Shown in pieces: positions 6,757-15,576 of a stretch of 64,000 nucleotides of DNA (its first letter is position 1; every line of letters begins with the position of its first letter). The translations under genes were made by a program, and so were the position numbers. This stretch comes from Streptomyces morookaense. GTDB taxonomy: Bacteria; Actinomycetota; Actinomycetes; Streptomycetales; Streptomycetaceae. The notes below the pieces were generated by a model. It searched no databases. It was not told the origin of the DNA and saw only the letters and a list, made by a program, of their open reading frames with translations. The stretch lies in NCBI RefSeq assembly GCF_013030945.1, contig NZ_JABBXF010000027.1, positions 62,001 to 126,000 of the forward strand, read 5' to 3'.

Positions 6757-8844
6757 CTATCGCCGGCCGTCAGCTGCGACCGATCCCAGCCACAGCGTGT
6801 CCCGGGCACGCGTCATGGCGACGAAGAGCTGGGTCCGCCAGAGCTCCTGGCGCTCACGCATGACGTCCGCATCGGGTGCGTTGCTGTCGGCTGAGCCGTC
6901 GGTCCGGATGTCGTGGTCCGGCAGGTGGACGTGCTTGAACTCCAACCCCTTGGCACGGCGGTACGTACCCAGCTTCACGGCCGCCACCGGGTGACCGTCG
7001 TAGCGGTCCAGCGGGCACAGAGGAATGCCCGACCGGTTGAGCAGATCCCTGTAGTGGCTCGTCTCCCGGTGCGACCGGCAGAGGATGGCGGAGTCCGGCC
7101 AGCCGGACGGTCCGAGCGCGCGGAGAGCCTCCAGGAGCGCCTCGTCCTGCGCTGCTGCGGTACGGAAGACCGCCCTGGTGACCTTGCCGTCGTGATAGGT
7201 CAGATCGACGTCCCGGTGCCCGGCGGTGCGTGTGCCGTCGATGTCGTCGAACGCGTCCTCGGCGACGACCGCCAGTGCCGCGTCGAGGATTTCCTTGGCA
7301 TTGCGGTAGTTGGTGCGCAGCACCTGGCCCCGGTCGCCCCGTACGTCGATTCCGGCGTCGGACAGGCGGAACCCGCCCGGGTAGACGGACTGCTGGCCGT
7401 CGCCGACCAGCAGCAGGCCGTTGGGCGTGTCGCCGACCAGGGCGTGCAGCAGGCGCACCCCCACCAGGGTCAGGTCTTGCACCTCGTCGGCTATCACCGC
7501 TGCATACGGCGAACAGCCGGGATTCTCCAGGCACTCGGCCAGGGCGAGGCTGAGGATGTCGTTGAAGTCGTGGACGCCGCGTTCGGTGCGGATGCGCTCG
7601 TATTCCTCGTACAGCTCCCAGACCGCTTCCCGGTGGGCGCGGCGGAGGTTGGTGCGGCGGCGGATGCGGCGCAGCGTCGCGTAGTCCTCGAAGCGCGTGA
7701 TGCCGCGCCCTTTTATGACGTAGTCGATTTCCTCGCGCCAGTAGCCCGGCGAACGGTCGATTCCGGCCAGGACGCTGGGCCGGCCACGGCGCATCCAGGC
7801 GTGGCTGAACGCGGTCTCCGCCCGTTCGCCGTTCAACCGGTGGGCTGTGCCGCGCTCTTCGAGGAAGCCGCGGGCCCAGGAATGCAGGCTCCGGAATTCG
7901 ACACGCTCGGCGACGGCGGGAGCCATCGTGCCGAGGAACGTGCTCTGCACCCGGGGAAGGTTGTTGGCGAACGTCACGTACAGAATGCGGCCGGTGGACC
8001 GCTGGGCGAGATGGGCTGCACGATGCAGGGCCACGACCGTCTTGCCCGTGCCGGCCGGGCCGCTGATGCGGGCCGGGCCCGACCAGTTGCGCCGCACCAG
8101 AGGGACCTGGTCGGCTGCGAGGAAGGTCATCCAACCCTCGATGGGGCCGTTGCGGGCCGCTTCCATGGCCGCGTCACGCAGGCCGGTGACGTCGAAGAGG
8201 GCTTCGGTGCCGGGTGCCTGCGGTTGCAGCGGTGTGCTGCTGCGCACCACCGACGAAGTCTCGTACGCGGGGAAGACCTCCTCCAAATGGTTGGCAAGCG
8301 CCTTCACTTGGGACGGCGTGAGCCGTACCCGCCAGGCCATCAGCGCCGGAGCCACCTCCTGATCGCCCAGCAGGCGCACACGGCCGACGCTCTCGGCGAG
8401 CGAGTGCCCTGCGAAGACCATCAACGGCTGCACCGCCACGGGCGACAGGCCCAGCGCGGCAACCGCGCCCTCCGCGACGTGCGTGACAGCCAGCAGCTTG
8501 CGCACCTCGCCGTCACAGCTCCGGCCGCCGGCCGTCAGACGGCCGTGCACGGCTTCCGGCGCGGATCTCCAGTTCTTGACGTCGATCACGAAAACGCCAC
8601 CGGGGCCGACGAGCAGCATGTCGACATTGGCCGCGCGCGTGCCCGGCCAGCGGCGGTCCACGAGCAGCCGCCAGCCACGCTGCGCGAGCACCAACAGCTG
8701 GGTGTGCACGCGCTGTTCACCCTCGCCCGCCGCTTCCCAACGCCGGGCCTCCCGCTGCGCCGCCCACAGCTGTTCACGCAGCTCACGCTCATGCCGCCGG
8801 GCCTCCTGCGCCCTGTTCAGTGCCGAGCCGCCGGCCACCGTCAT
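6757..8844 (-). CDS. NERD nuclease domain / UvrD-like superfamily I helicase
   Basis: 695-aa protein. Residues about 40-150 form a NERD (nuclease-related) domain, with GEGEQRV, a NVDMLLV strand and FVIDVKNW, the D/E-x-K type core. From about residue 258 comes a superfamily I helicase: Walker A GPAGTGKT, motif II IADEVQDL near residue 451, YRRAKGLEFKHVHL, and the closing VAMTRARDTLWLG. It is probably cytoplasmic, acting on nucleic acid with ATP hydrolysis. NERD-helicase fusions occur in mobile and defence-associated loci, but no partner of a known system is adjacent. It is divergent from the GT-B gene at 9041. The C-terminus stops soon after helicase motif VI; a coding-like frame follows and may be a frameshifted tail. 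Confidence 0.85.
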   Translation of the reverse strand: MTVAGGSALNRAQEARRHERELREQLWAAQREARRWEAAGEGEQRVHTQLLVLAQRGWRLLVDRRWPGTRAANVDMLLVGPGGVFVIDVKNWRSAPEAVHGRLTAGGRSCDGEVRKLLAVTHVAEGAVAALGLSPVAVQPLMVFAGHSLAESVGRVRLLGDQEVAPALMAWRVRLTPSQVKALANHLEEVFPAYETSSVVRSSTPLQPQAPGTEALFDVTGLRDAAMEAARNGPIEGWMTFLAADQVPLVRRNWSGPARISGPAGTGKTVVALHRAAHLAQRSTGRILYVTFANNLPRVQSTFLGTMAPAVAERVEFRSLHSWARGFLEERGTAHRLNGERAETAFSHAWMRRGRPSVLAGIDRSPGYWREEIDYVIKGRGITRFEDYATLRRIRRRTNLRRAHREAVWELYEEYERIRTERGVHDFNDILSLALAECLENPGCSPYAAVIADEVQDLTLVGVRLLHALVGDTPNGLLLVGDGQQSVYPGGFRLSDAGIDVRGDRGQVLRTNYRNAKEILDAALAVVAEDAFDDIDGTRTAGHRDVDLTYHDGKVTRAVFRTAAAQDEALLEALRALGPSGWPDSAILCRSHRETSHYRDLLNRSGIPLCPLDRYDGHPVAAVKLGTYRRAKGLEFKHVHLPDHDIRTDGSADSNAPDADVMRERQELWRTQLFVAMTRARDTLWLGSVAADGRR

Positions 8845-9040
8845 GCCCGCCCCCTCTTACGCTCCCCCTGTACGTAAAGTAATGATCATAGTGCGGATCG
8901 GAGTCACCGCACAGGGGTGCGGCAGGGAGGCCACGGGGGCGCAGCAGCAGCGGAAAGGCGCACGCGGGGCGCGCCGGAGCCGCCGGGTATCGTCTGCCGG
9001 AGCCGCCGGAGCGCGGCCGGAGCCGTGAGGGAGGAAGACC

Positions 9041-10771
9041 GTGCCGGACGCGGGACCGTCGCACATCCTGCTGCGCGAGGATGCCGCCGACTGGGAAACC
9101 GTCAAACCCGAACGCTTCGTGCTCGGCGTCATCCACAACGTCACGTCCGCGACCCGGCTGCTCGACCTTCTGAAGCCCTTCGAGGGTGATAGCCGCGTCC
9201 AGGTCCTCTTCGCCTGCACGGGGTCCTCGGCATTCACAGAGGGTCTGCGGGAATTCATCACCGAGCGCAAACTCCCCTGCATATCCTGGGAAGAAGCGAA
9301 GCGCGAGAAGTTCGACCTTGCGGTGAGCAGCAGCCGGGGCGGGGATCTGCACCAGCTCAACGCCCCGCTCGTCGGCGCCCCGCACGGCGCTGGATACAAT
9401 AAATACTTGAGCCGGAAGCCGGAAGCCGGAAGCCGGAAGCCGGAAGCCGGAAGCCGGAAGCCGGAAGCCTTCGGCCTCGGTGCCGAATGGCTCGTGCACG
9501 ACGGCGAGTTGATCCCCTCCGCCATCGTTCTCTCCCATGACGAGCAGCGCGAACGCCTGCGCCGCGGCTGCCCCGAGGCCGTCCCTTTCTCCGTCGTCGC
9601 GGGCGACCCCTGCATGGACCAGCTGCTCGCCGGCGTTCCCTTCCGCGACGAGTACCGCGCAGCCCTCGGCGTGCGCCCCGGCCAGAAGCTGCTCGTGCTG
9701 ACCTCCACGTGGAAGGACCAGTCGCTCCTGGGAGCCCACCGCGCCGACCTGGAGATCATCCGCCGTTCCCTCGCCGAACTGCCCGCCGACGAGTATCGCG
9801 TGCTCCACGCCGTCCACCCCAACGCCTGGTTCACACACGGCGGCCATCAGATACGCGAATGGTTCGAGCCGTTCCTCCGCGCCGGGCTCCTCCTGCCCTC
9901 CCCCGAAACCGACATCTGGAAGGCAGCGCTCGTCGCAGCCGACGCCTTCATCGGCGACCACGGTTCGCTCACCCTGTACGCGGCGGCGCTCGGCGTGCCG
10001 GGTCTGCTGGGTGCGTTCGACGAGGACACGGTGGCCGAGGGCTCGCCCATGGACCTGCTGGGCCGGGAACTGCCGCGTGTCACACGGCACGAGCCCCTCG
10101 GGCGGCAATTGCAACGGGCCGCCGCGGCCCAGGCCGGGCCGCAGCGCGAGCGCCTCGCGGAGATCGGCGCCCTCGTGACCTCCCGCCCTCTCCAGGCGGC
10201 CGGGCTGCTGCGCAGTCTCTACTACGAGCGGATGAAGCTCGACGAGCCGCAGCACCCGGCCATCTCCCGCCCCGTCGCCCTCCCCCTGCCACTCCCGGCC
10301 GAACGCCGCCAGCCAGGCGCCGCAGCCGTGTACGCGGACATGCAAGGCGGCCGCCTGCGGCGCTACCCGGCCGAGCTCCAGGGCTCGCTCACCCACCACC
10401 TGCCCGACCCTTATCTGGTGGCCGCCTACGGCGAACCCGACCCGCGATGGGCACACGCGGCGGACGTGATCCTCGCGCGGTCGCTGCACTCCGGTGAGTC
10501 ATGGGAGGACGCCGCCCGGCGCGTCTTCCGGCGCCATCCGGGCTGCGAGCTCGTCGCATTCCCCCAAGAGGCAACGGGCTGCCTGGCGTTCACCCGTGAC
10601 AGACTTCAACGTCTGACCGCGCAGTGGCAGGACGGCGCACCGTCCTGGCCGTACGACTTCTCAGTGGCCGCATCGGCGCTCTACTCCACTTTGACCAGTC
10701 GGTCGGCTTCTTCCGTACGCGTCAGTGTCGTCGACGGGCTGCCGCCGGCCGTTCTCACCATCAGCCGGTGA
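9041..10771 (+). CDS. GT-B/CDP-glycerol glycerophosphotransferase-like protein
   Basis: 576-aa cytoplasmic protein (GTG start) of a Streptomyces family related to CDP-glycerol glycerophosphotransferases. It has an N-terminal Rossmann-like half (FVLGVIHNVTSATRL, VQVLFACTGSS), a middle HGAGYNKYL segment, SHDEQRERL, and a C-terminal half with HPNAWFTHGGHQIREW and FIGDHGSLTLYAAALGVPGLL. The D-H-G-S-x-T pattern is the donor-binding loop of this fold. The substrate is unknown. The odd feature is at 9411-9469: the codons for SRKPEA are expanded by a pure 7-nt repeat, giving SRKPEAG twice before SRKPEAFGL. The gene ends convergently with the STAND gene, with an 11-bp overlap. Confidence 0.75.
   Translation: MPDAGPSHILLREDAADWETVKPERFVLGVIHNVTSATRLLDLLKPFEGDSRVQVLFACTGSSAFTEGLREFITERKLPCISWEEAKREKFDLAVSSSRGGDLHQLNAPLVGAPHGAGYNKYLSRKPEAGSRKPEAGSRKPEAFGLGAEWLVHDGELIPSAIVLSHDEQRERLRRGCPEAVPFSVVAGDPCMDQLLAGVPFRDEYRAALGVRPGQKLLVLTSTWKDQSLLGAHRADLEIIRRSLAELPADEYRVLHAVHPNAWFTHGGHQIREWFEPFLRAGLLLPSPETDIWKAALVAADAFIGDHGSLTLYAAALGVPGLLGAFDEDTVAEGSPMDLLGRELPRVTRHEPLGRQLQRAAAAQAGPQRERLAEIGALVTSRPLQAAGLLRSLYYERMKLDEPQHPAISRPVALPLPLPAERRQPGAAAVYADMQGGRLRRYPAELQGSLTHHLPDPYLVAAYGEPDPRWAHAADVILARSLHSGESWEDAARRVFRRHPGCELVAFPQEATGCLAFTRDRLQRLTAQWQDGAPSWPYDFSVAASALYSTLTSRSASSVRVSVVDGLPPAVLTISR
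9411..9469 (+). repeat. Heptanucleotide tandem repeat inside the coding region
   Basis: Eight perfect copies of GCCGGAA plus a partial GCC. Because 7 is not a multiple of 3, gain or loss of one unit shifts the frame. The present eight copies keep the frame open. Removing six copies (42 nt) would restore the continuous family-like peptide GYNKYLSRKPEAFGL. Confidence 0.95.
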
Positions 10772-12839
10772 GTCCACGGCCGCGTGCGGCCTGTTCCTGT
10801 TCGCCATGGCCCACGCATTTGTACAGCGCAGCCGCCTCGCGCCAGTCGGCGCCGGCCGCCTCCTGGTCCCCCAGTTCTGCTCGTACATCGCCGCGCAGCA
10901 GCAGTACGCCGGCCAGCTCCTTCGGGGCATCGCACGGGCGCAACAGGCCTACTGACGTGTCAAGCGGTTCCAGTGCTTCGTCCAACCGGTCTGCGCGCCG
11001 CCGCGCTTGAGCGTATTGCCACAGTGCCTTGGCCTCGTTGAAGGCATCGGGCAGCGCGGCGAACAAGGAACGGGCTTCCAGGAGCAGTTCGGCCGCTTCC
11101 TGGTGACGGCGCTCGGCACTGCGGGCACGCCCCAGGTGAAAGGTCAGCAGCGCTCTGCCCCGAGGATGGTCGATGCCCTCCAGCGCTTCGACAGCACGCC
11201 CGAAGTGGTCTGCCGCAACGGACGCTTCGCCGGCACGCAGGGCGAGCAGTCCGAGGCCTTCCAGGGCAGAGGAGACGGTGCGCCCGTGACAGGCCACCGT
11301 GGCCTCGCGCAGGGCGTGTTCGTAGTGTTCCCGGGCGTCGGCGCAGTCGTCGCCCTCACCCCGGTCGGAGAGCGCGAAGGCGAGCTCGTAGTGCATGCGC
11401 GCCACGGCGACCGGGTCGCCCGTCCGCTCGGCGGCGTCCAAACCCCGCCGGCACACCTCGATCCAGTCGGTGTGGTACTTGCGGCGGTAGAAGAAGCCGC
11501 GCAAGGCCTCGCACAGCTGCCATGCGGCTTCGTAGTGCCTTGTGGTGCAGGCGAGTTCGACGACGGCGACAGCATTGGCGCGGTCCTGTTCCAGCGCCCG
11601 GAGCGCCGCGCCGACGTCCCCGAAGGCGGGCAGGTCGGTGCGGGCGAAGACCTGTCCGTACCGCCAGCGGTCGGAAACAGCCCGCTCGACGGCGGCGGCC
11701 AGCATCAGGTACCAGTCGATGCAGCGGTCCACGGCGCCGTCCACCGCGTGTGCGTCGGCTGCTGCCCGCGCGTGGTCGTGCACAAGGCGGTGCATGCGCA
11801 GCCGTCCCTCCCCTGCGGGGTCGAGGAGCTTCTCCCGGACCAGCGTCCGTACGTCGCCCGGCCTCTGTGCGAGCCGTTCCGCGAGGCTGCGGGAGAACTC
11901 CGGTGTGGGGTGCAGGCCCAGTGCGCGGTAGAGGGCTGCTGCGTCCTTGTCGAGGGAGCCGTAGACGGCGTCGAATACCTGTGCAACCGAAAGGTCGTCC
12001 GGCACGGTGAGCGCCTCCAATCGGGTGCTCCGGTCGATGAGTTCACGGGCCAGTCCCGCCGGATCCTCCCCCATGTCGAGCAGCTCATTCGCTCTGGCTC
12101 CCGCGATCCGCACGGCCAGGGGAAGTCCGGCACATGCGTGCAGCACACCATCGAGCGAGGGCCGGTCCAGCACGCCCGCACCCGCGACGGCCTCGAACAG
12201 TTCCTCGCTGGCCTTGAGCTTCAGCGAGTCCAGGGGAACACGCACCAGGTCGTGCGAGGCCCGCAGGCCGGCGAGAGGCGAGCGGCTGGTGACGACGACC
12301 ACGCTGCCGGGGTGCCCGGGCAGTAACGCGCGTACTTGTCCGGCGTTCACCACGTCGTCGAGCAGAACGAGCACAGGCTGGTCCGACGTGAGCGTTCTGT
12401 AGTGAGCGGCCAGTTCGTCCGGGTCGGTGGGCAGGGGCGCGTCCGGTTGATGCGATGTCAGCGAGCGGACGAAGCCCTGCAGGACGGCGACGGTGTCACG
12501 GGGGCGCAGGGGTCCCTGGGGGCTCATGTCGGCCTGGAGGTGGCCGCCGGGGAAGCCGTCGCTCACTCCGTGCAGCAGGCGCAGTGCAGTGGCGGTCTTC
12601 CCGACTCCTGCCATGCCGGTCAGCAGGACCACGAGAGGTGCGGTCCCTTCGGGCCGCTCCGTGACGGCCTGGGTGAGCGAGGCGAAGGTGCTGCGGTGGT
12701 TGACGTACACGTGTGGCGCCGGGGCGAGCTGACGTGGCGTCGGTGATTCGGAGGTGGCGTGGTACTCGACGTTCCGCCCCTGGATCACCACGCCCCGGAT
12801 CGTCGTCCCGCCCGTGATGGTGTTCTCGGTGCTGTCCAT
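10761..12839 (-). CDS. STAND-type NB-ARC ATPase with TPR domain
   Basis: 692-aa protein from ATG 12839, preferred over GTG 12848 because GGGGG is correctly spaced from it. The short N-terminal GGTTIRGVVIQGRNV motif occurs in many Streptomyces STAND proteins. The NB-ARC domain shows P-loop GMAGVGKTA, Walker B VLVLLDDV, sensor TSRSPL and the CAGLPLAVRIAG (GLPL) motif. A winged-helix region follows and then TPR-like helices to the C-terminus. Such proteins sense a signal through the TPRs and oligomerise with ATP. No C-terminal catalytic effector and no SARP DNA-binding domain are present, so the output is unknown. It could be regulatory or defence-related. Confidence 0.8.
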   Translation of the reverse strand: MDSTENTITGGTTIRGVVIQGRNVEYHATSESPTPRQLAPAPHVYVNHRSTFASLTQAVTERPEGTAPLVVLLTGMAGVGKTATALRLLHGVSDGFPGGHLQADMSPQGPLRPRDTVAVLQGFVRSLTSHQPDAPLPTDPDELAAHYRTLTSDQPVLVLLDDVVNAGQVRALLPGHPGSVVVVTSRSPLAGLRASHDLVRVPLDSLKLKASEELFEAVAGAGVLDRPSLDGVLHACAGLPLAVRIAGARANELLDMGEDPAGLARELIDRSTRLEALTVPDDLSVAQVFDAVYGSLDKDAAALYRALGLHPTPEFSRSLAERLAQRPGDVRTLVREKLLDPAGEGRLRMHRLVHDHARAAADAHAVDGAVDRCIDWYLMLAAAVERAVSDRWRYGQVFARTDLPAFGDVGAALRALEQDRANAVAVVELACTTRHYEAAWQLCEALRGFFYRRKYHTDWIEVCRRGLDAAERTGDPVAVARMHYELAFALSDRGEGDDCADAREHYEHALREATVACHGRTVSSALEGLGLLALRAGEASVAADHFGRAVEALEGIDHPRGRALLTFHLGRARSAERRHQEAAELLLEARSLFAALPDAFNEAKALWQYAQARRRADRLDEALEPLDTSVGLLRPCDAPKELAGVLLLRGDVRAELGDQEAAGADWREAAALYKCVGHGEQEQAARGRGLTG

Positions 12840-12897
12840 GTGTCCCACACCCCCAGGTCCGTCACCGCCCGTCGCGGCGGCGGCAGGTGATCCTACG

Positions 12898-12939
12898 TGC
12901 GCGTGGCGCCCGCCGACACTGTCGGGGGCGCCACGCGCA
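12898..12939 (-). terminator. Hairpin terminator downstream of the chaplin gene
   Basis: A perfect 14-bp stem TGCGCGTGGCGCCC/GGGCGCCACGCGCA with a smaller inner stem (CCGAC/GTCGG). It lies 53 bp past the chaplin stop on the minus strand and has no T-run, as is common for Streptomyces terminators. Confidence 0.65.
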
Positions 12940-12991
12940 GGACGGATCCCGGCTGAGGACCGTCCGGGGGACGACGCGGACTAGCCGTGCA

Positions 12992-13234
12992 TCAGCCGTT
13001 GACGCAGGTGTTGCCGGAGGCCGCGTTGAGCAGGGCGATGATGTCGATGGAGTTGCCGCACAGGTTGATCGGCACGTGCAGCGGAATCTGGATGACGTTG
13101 CCCGAGATCACACCCGGGGAACCGGCGGCAACACCCTTCGCGCCGGCGTCGGCGACCGCGCTGCCGGCGGCGGCGCCGGCGAGAGTGGCGCCCACTGTGG
13201 CGGTGATGACTGCTGCCTTGGCGATTCGTGACAT
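12992..13234 (-). CDS. chp: Short chaplin (hydrophobic aerial-hyphae surface protein)
   Basis: 80-aa secreted protein. The Sec signal peptide covers about residues 1-29 (MSRIAKAAVITATVGATLAG, cleavage near AVA-DAG). One chaplin domain follows, with VISGNVIQIPLHVPINLCGN and the closing NTCVNG. The two Cys residues and the Gly-Asn pairs are the chaplin signature. It belongs to the short class (ChpD-H type, no sortase signal, no second domain). Chaplins assemble into amyloid-like fibrils that let aerial hyphae escape the aqueous surface. ATG 13234 is preceded by GGGGAG. The upstream region holds a CGAAAC-N16-CGTTTTA arrangement at 13298-13326 that resembles sigma-BldN promoters. Which chp paralogue it is cannot be told. 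Confidence 0.92.
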   Translation of the reverse strand: MSRIAKAAVITATVGATLAGAAAGSAVADAGAKGVAAGSPGVISGNVIQIPLHVPINLCGNSIDIIALLNAASGNTCVNG

Positions 13235-13297
13235 GGGGAGACACCTTTGCTTGGTCGTACGGGACAGGCTCCCCGGCCGATGAGGCCAGGAGTCCGG

Positions 13298-13326
13298 TAA
13301 AACGCCCATAAGCCACAAAGGTTTCG
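13298..13326 (-). promoter_or_regulatory. Candidate sigma-BldN-type promoter of the chaplin gene
   Basis: On the minus strand, CGAAAC is followed after 16 nt by CGTTTTA, ending about 64 bp before the chaplin ATG. Chaplin genes are known targets of sigma-BldN, whose promoters have a CG-x-AAC type -35 and a CGTT type -10. The match is by eye. Confidence 0.4.
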
Positions 13327-13483
13327 TCCATGAAGCGTCCGGGTGATCGACCCGTGGGCCGAATGGAGGTGCGAACAGGACGGCCCCCGCGACGGCTGCG
13401 CCGCCCGTATGCCGTCTGTACACGATGTGCTCTGTGCGCCTACAACGGGTGAGGGTGCCAACCGTTCGATGGGGGAGGCGGCA

Positions 13484-14722
13484 ATGCGCAGGATCGCCAT
13501 CGTGGGCGCGGGACAGGCAGGCCTGCAACTGGCCCTGGGGCTGCGGGCGGCCGGGTACGAAGTGACAGTGGTGGCCGCGCGGAAGCCCGAGGAGATCAGG
13601 GCCGGGCGCGTGACGTCCACCCAGCAGATGTTCGCTCCGGCGCTCGCCCTGGAGCGCGAGGCCGGGCTGAACCTGTGGGACGGCGAGGTGCCCTGGATCC
13701 ACGGCGCCGCGCTGACCACGGTCGACCCGGAGCACGGCCGGAGGCCACCCGTCGCCGGTCCGCTCGTCGCGCCCGCCCAGTCCGTCGACCAGCGGGTCAA
13801 GACCGCCCGGTGGCTCGAGTTGCTCGAGGAACAGGGCGGCCGTGTGGAGTACCGCGAGGCATCCGCGGACGATCTGGCGGAGCTGGCCTACGCCCACGAT
13901 CTGACGGTTGTCGCCACGGGGCGCGGGACGCTCGGGGAGGTGTTCGGGCGGGACGAGCGGCACAGCCCCTACGACCGACCTCAGCGCGTGGTCGCCGTCG
14001 TGTACGCACACGGGGTCGCCCCGGCGCCCGGTGATCCGTATCTGCGCATGGCCGGCTTCCCGGGCGTCGGCGAGTTCTTCGTGATGCCGGCGCTGACGCT
14101 GTCCGGGCCGTGCCATGCGGTGCTGTGGGAAGGAGTACCGGGCGGTCCGCTGGACTGCTGGCAGGAACTGCGCGGCGATCCGCAGGCCGTGCTCGCGCGC
14201 ACGCTGGAGGTGCTGCGGGAGCGGGCACCCTGGGAGTACGAGCTGTGCGCGGACGCCGAGCCGACGGATGCGGGAGCCGCGCTGTCCGGTGCCGTCACCC
14301 CGGTGGTGCGGCATCCCGTGGCGGAGGTCGCACCGGACACGTATGTGCTCGGCATGGCGGACGCGGTCGTCGTCAACGACCCGATCACCGGGCAGGGCTG
14401 CAACAACGCGGCCCGGGCTGCGGCCCGTTACCTGACGGCGATCCGCGAGCGGGGCGAGCTGCCGTTCGACCGGGCGTGGATGCACGGCGTCTTCGCCGCG
14501 TACTGGGAGCACGCGCGGCACGGGACGTCCTTCACCAACCTGGTGCTGAGTGCGCCGCTGCCCGAGCACGTGCGGCGGCTGCTGACCGCGGCGGGCGAGC
14601 ACCGGGAGATCGCCCACCGGTACGTCAACGGCTTCGCCGACCCCGCCGACTATCAGGACTGGCTGATGGACGAGGACCGGGCGGAGGCGTACCTCAAGGC
14701 CGTCACGGGAAGCGGGCGATAG
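13484..14722 (+). CDS. StyA-like FAD-dependent monooxygenase
   Basis: 412-aa flavoprotein from ATG 13484. The N-terminal dinucleotide motif [17 protein letters not shown] lies at about residues 7-23. The fold continues with [13 protein letters not shown], the [11 protein letters not shown] strand, [17 protein letters not shown], and a C-terminal FAD motif around [12 protein letters not shown]. These are features of styrene/indole monooxygenase oxygenase subunits (StyA) of two-component group E enzymes, which need a separate flavin reductase. No reductase gene is adjacent, so FADH2 would come from elsewhere. The natural substrate is unknown. The gene diverges from the chaplin gene and precedes the crcB unit by about 48 bp, too close for certainty about separate transcription. 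Confidence 0.75.
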   Translation: MRRIAIVGAGQAGLQLALGLRAAGYEVTVVAARKPEEIRAGRVTSTQQMFAPALALEREAGLNLWDGEVPWIHGAALTTVDPEHGRRPPVAGPLVAPAQSVDQRVKTARWLELLEEQGGRVEYREASADDLAELAYAHDLTVVATGRGTLGEVFGRDERHSPYDRPQRVVAVVYAHGVAPAPGDPYLRMAGFPGVGEFFVMPALTLSGPCHAVLWEGVPGGPLDCWQELRGDPQAVLARTLEVLRERAPWEYELCADAEPTDAGAALSGAVTPVVRHPVAEVAPDTYVLGMADAVVVNDPITGQGCNNAARAAARYLTAIRERGELPFDRAWMHGVFAAYWEHARHGTSFTNLVLSAPLPEHVRRLLTAAGEHREIAHRYVNGFADPADYQDWLMDEDRAEAYLKAVTGSGR

Positions 14723-14770
14723 CCTGGACCTCTGCAAGGAGTACGGCAGAGGCGGAGGCACAGAGCGCAC

Positions 14771-15235
14771 GTGGGCACGTCACAGGCCGAGGCGGTCGCC
14801 TCGGCACAGAGCGGGCGCACACGCCGCGCCCGCCCCGCCGGACAGTGGCCGGTCGTGGCCGTCGTCTCCGTCGGAGGAGCCATCGGCGCAGTCGCCCGCT
14901 ACGCCGCCGGGCTGCTCTGGCCGACGCCGGCCGGGGCCTTCCCCTGGACCACACTCCTCATCAATGCGGTCGGCTGCGCCCTGATCGGCGTACTGCTGGT
15001 CACCGTCTCCGAACTGGGCTCGGCGCACCGCCTGGTGCGGCCCTTCCTGGGGACCGGGGTACTGGGCGGCTTCACCACGTTCTCGACGTACACGGTGGAC
15101 GCGCAGCAGCTGCTGCAGGCCGGCCGCGTGGCGAGCGCTCTGGCATATCTGGCCGCAACGCTGCTCCTGGCGATGGCCGCCGTGTGGGCGGCAGCGGCGA
15201 CGACCCGCCGGTTCGTCCTCAGGAGGTCCCGTTGA
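14771..15235 (+). CDS. crcB: Fluoride ion exporter CrcB/Fluc, first subunit
   Basis: 154-aa membrane protein with four transmembrane helices after a 25-residue basic N-terminal tail. Fluc landmarks are [13 protein letters not shown], the [12 protein letters not shown] helix and the conserved [14 protein letters not shown] (Phe-box and Ser/Thr track). Fluc channels are dual-topology dimers. The second copy at 15573 suggests a heterodimer in which each gene encodes one orientation. Its stop overlaps the TTG start of the DUF190 gene. Confidence 0.9.
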   Translation: MGTSQAEAVASAQSGRTRRARPAGQWPVVAVVSVGGAIGAVARYAAGLLWPTPAGAFPWTTLLINAVGCALIGVLLVTVSELGSAHRLVRPFLGTGVLGGFTTFSTYTVDAQQLLQAGRVASALAYLAATLLLAMAAVWAAAATTRRFVLRRSR

Positions 15236-15576
15236 GACTCCACGGCAATGCGCTGCGGGTGACGGCCTACGTCGGCGAGTCCGACACGGTCCACGGCCGC
15301 CCCCTCTACTCCGAGATCGTCCACCGCGCCCATGCCGCGGGCCTGGCGGGCGCCAGCGTCTTCCGCGGCATCGAGGGCTTCGGCGCCTCGTCCCTGATCC
15401 ACACCACCCGGCTGCTGTCCCTCAGCGAGGACCTGCCGGTGGCGGTCGTGATCGTGGACACGGAGGAGCGGGTACGGGCCTTCCTGCCCGTCCTCGACGA
15501 GCTGGTGGGCGAGGGCCTGGTCACCCTGGACGAGGTCGCGGTCCTGCACTACCGGGGCCGGGAGGCGTCCGCGTGA
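15232..15576 (+). CDS. DUF190 family protein
   Basis: 114-aa soluble protein from a TTG start. AGGAGG at 15220-15225 is ideally spaced, and no ATG/GTG is available in frame between it and the conserved start [17 protein letters not shown]. Characteristic DUF190 segments are [26 protein letters not shown] and [14 protein letters not shown], a PII-like ferredoxin-fold pattern. DUF190 genes recur beside crcB. The role is probably regulatory or accessory to fluoride export but is not established. It is sandwiched with 4-bp overlaps between the two crcB genes. Confidence 0.88.
   Translation: MRLHGNALRVTAYVGESDTVHGRPLYSEIVHRAHAAGLAGASVFRGIEGFGASSLIHTTRLLSLSEDLPVAVVIVDTEERVRAFLPVLDELVGEGLVTLDEVAVLHYRGREASA

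Noticed and set aside
12992..14770. A 592-aa minus-strand frame ending in the chaplin
   Set aside because: Its upstream part is antisense to the StyA-like gene. The signal peptide at ATG 13234 defines the real start.
14720..14771. Fluoride riboswitch before crcB
   Set aside because: The leader contains GGCGATAG but lacks the conserved crcB-motif pseudoknot elements and is too short.
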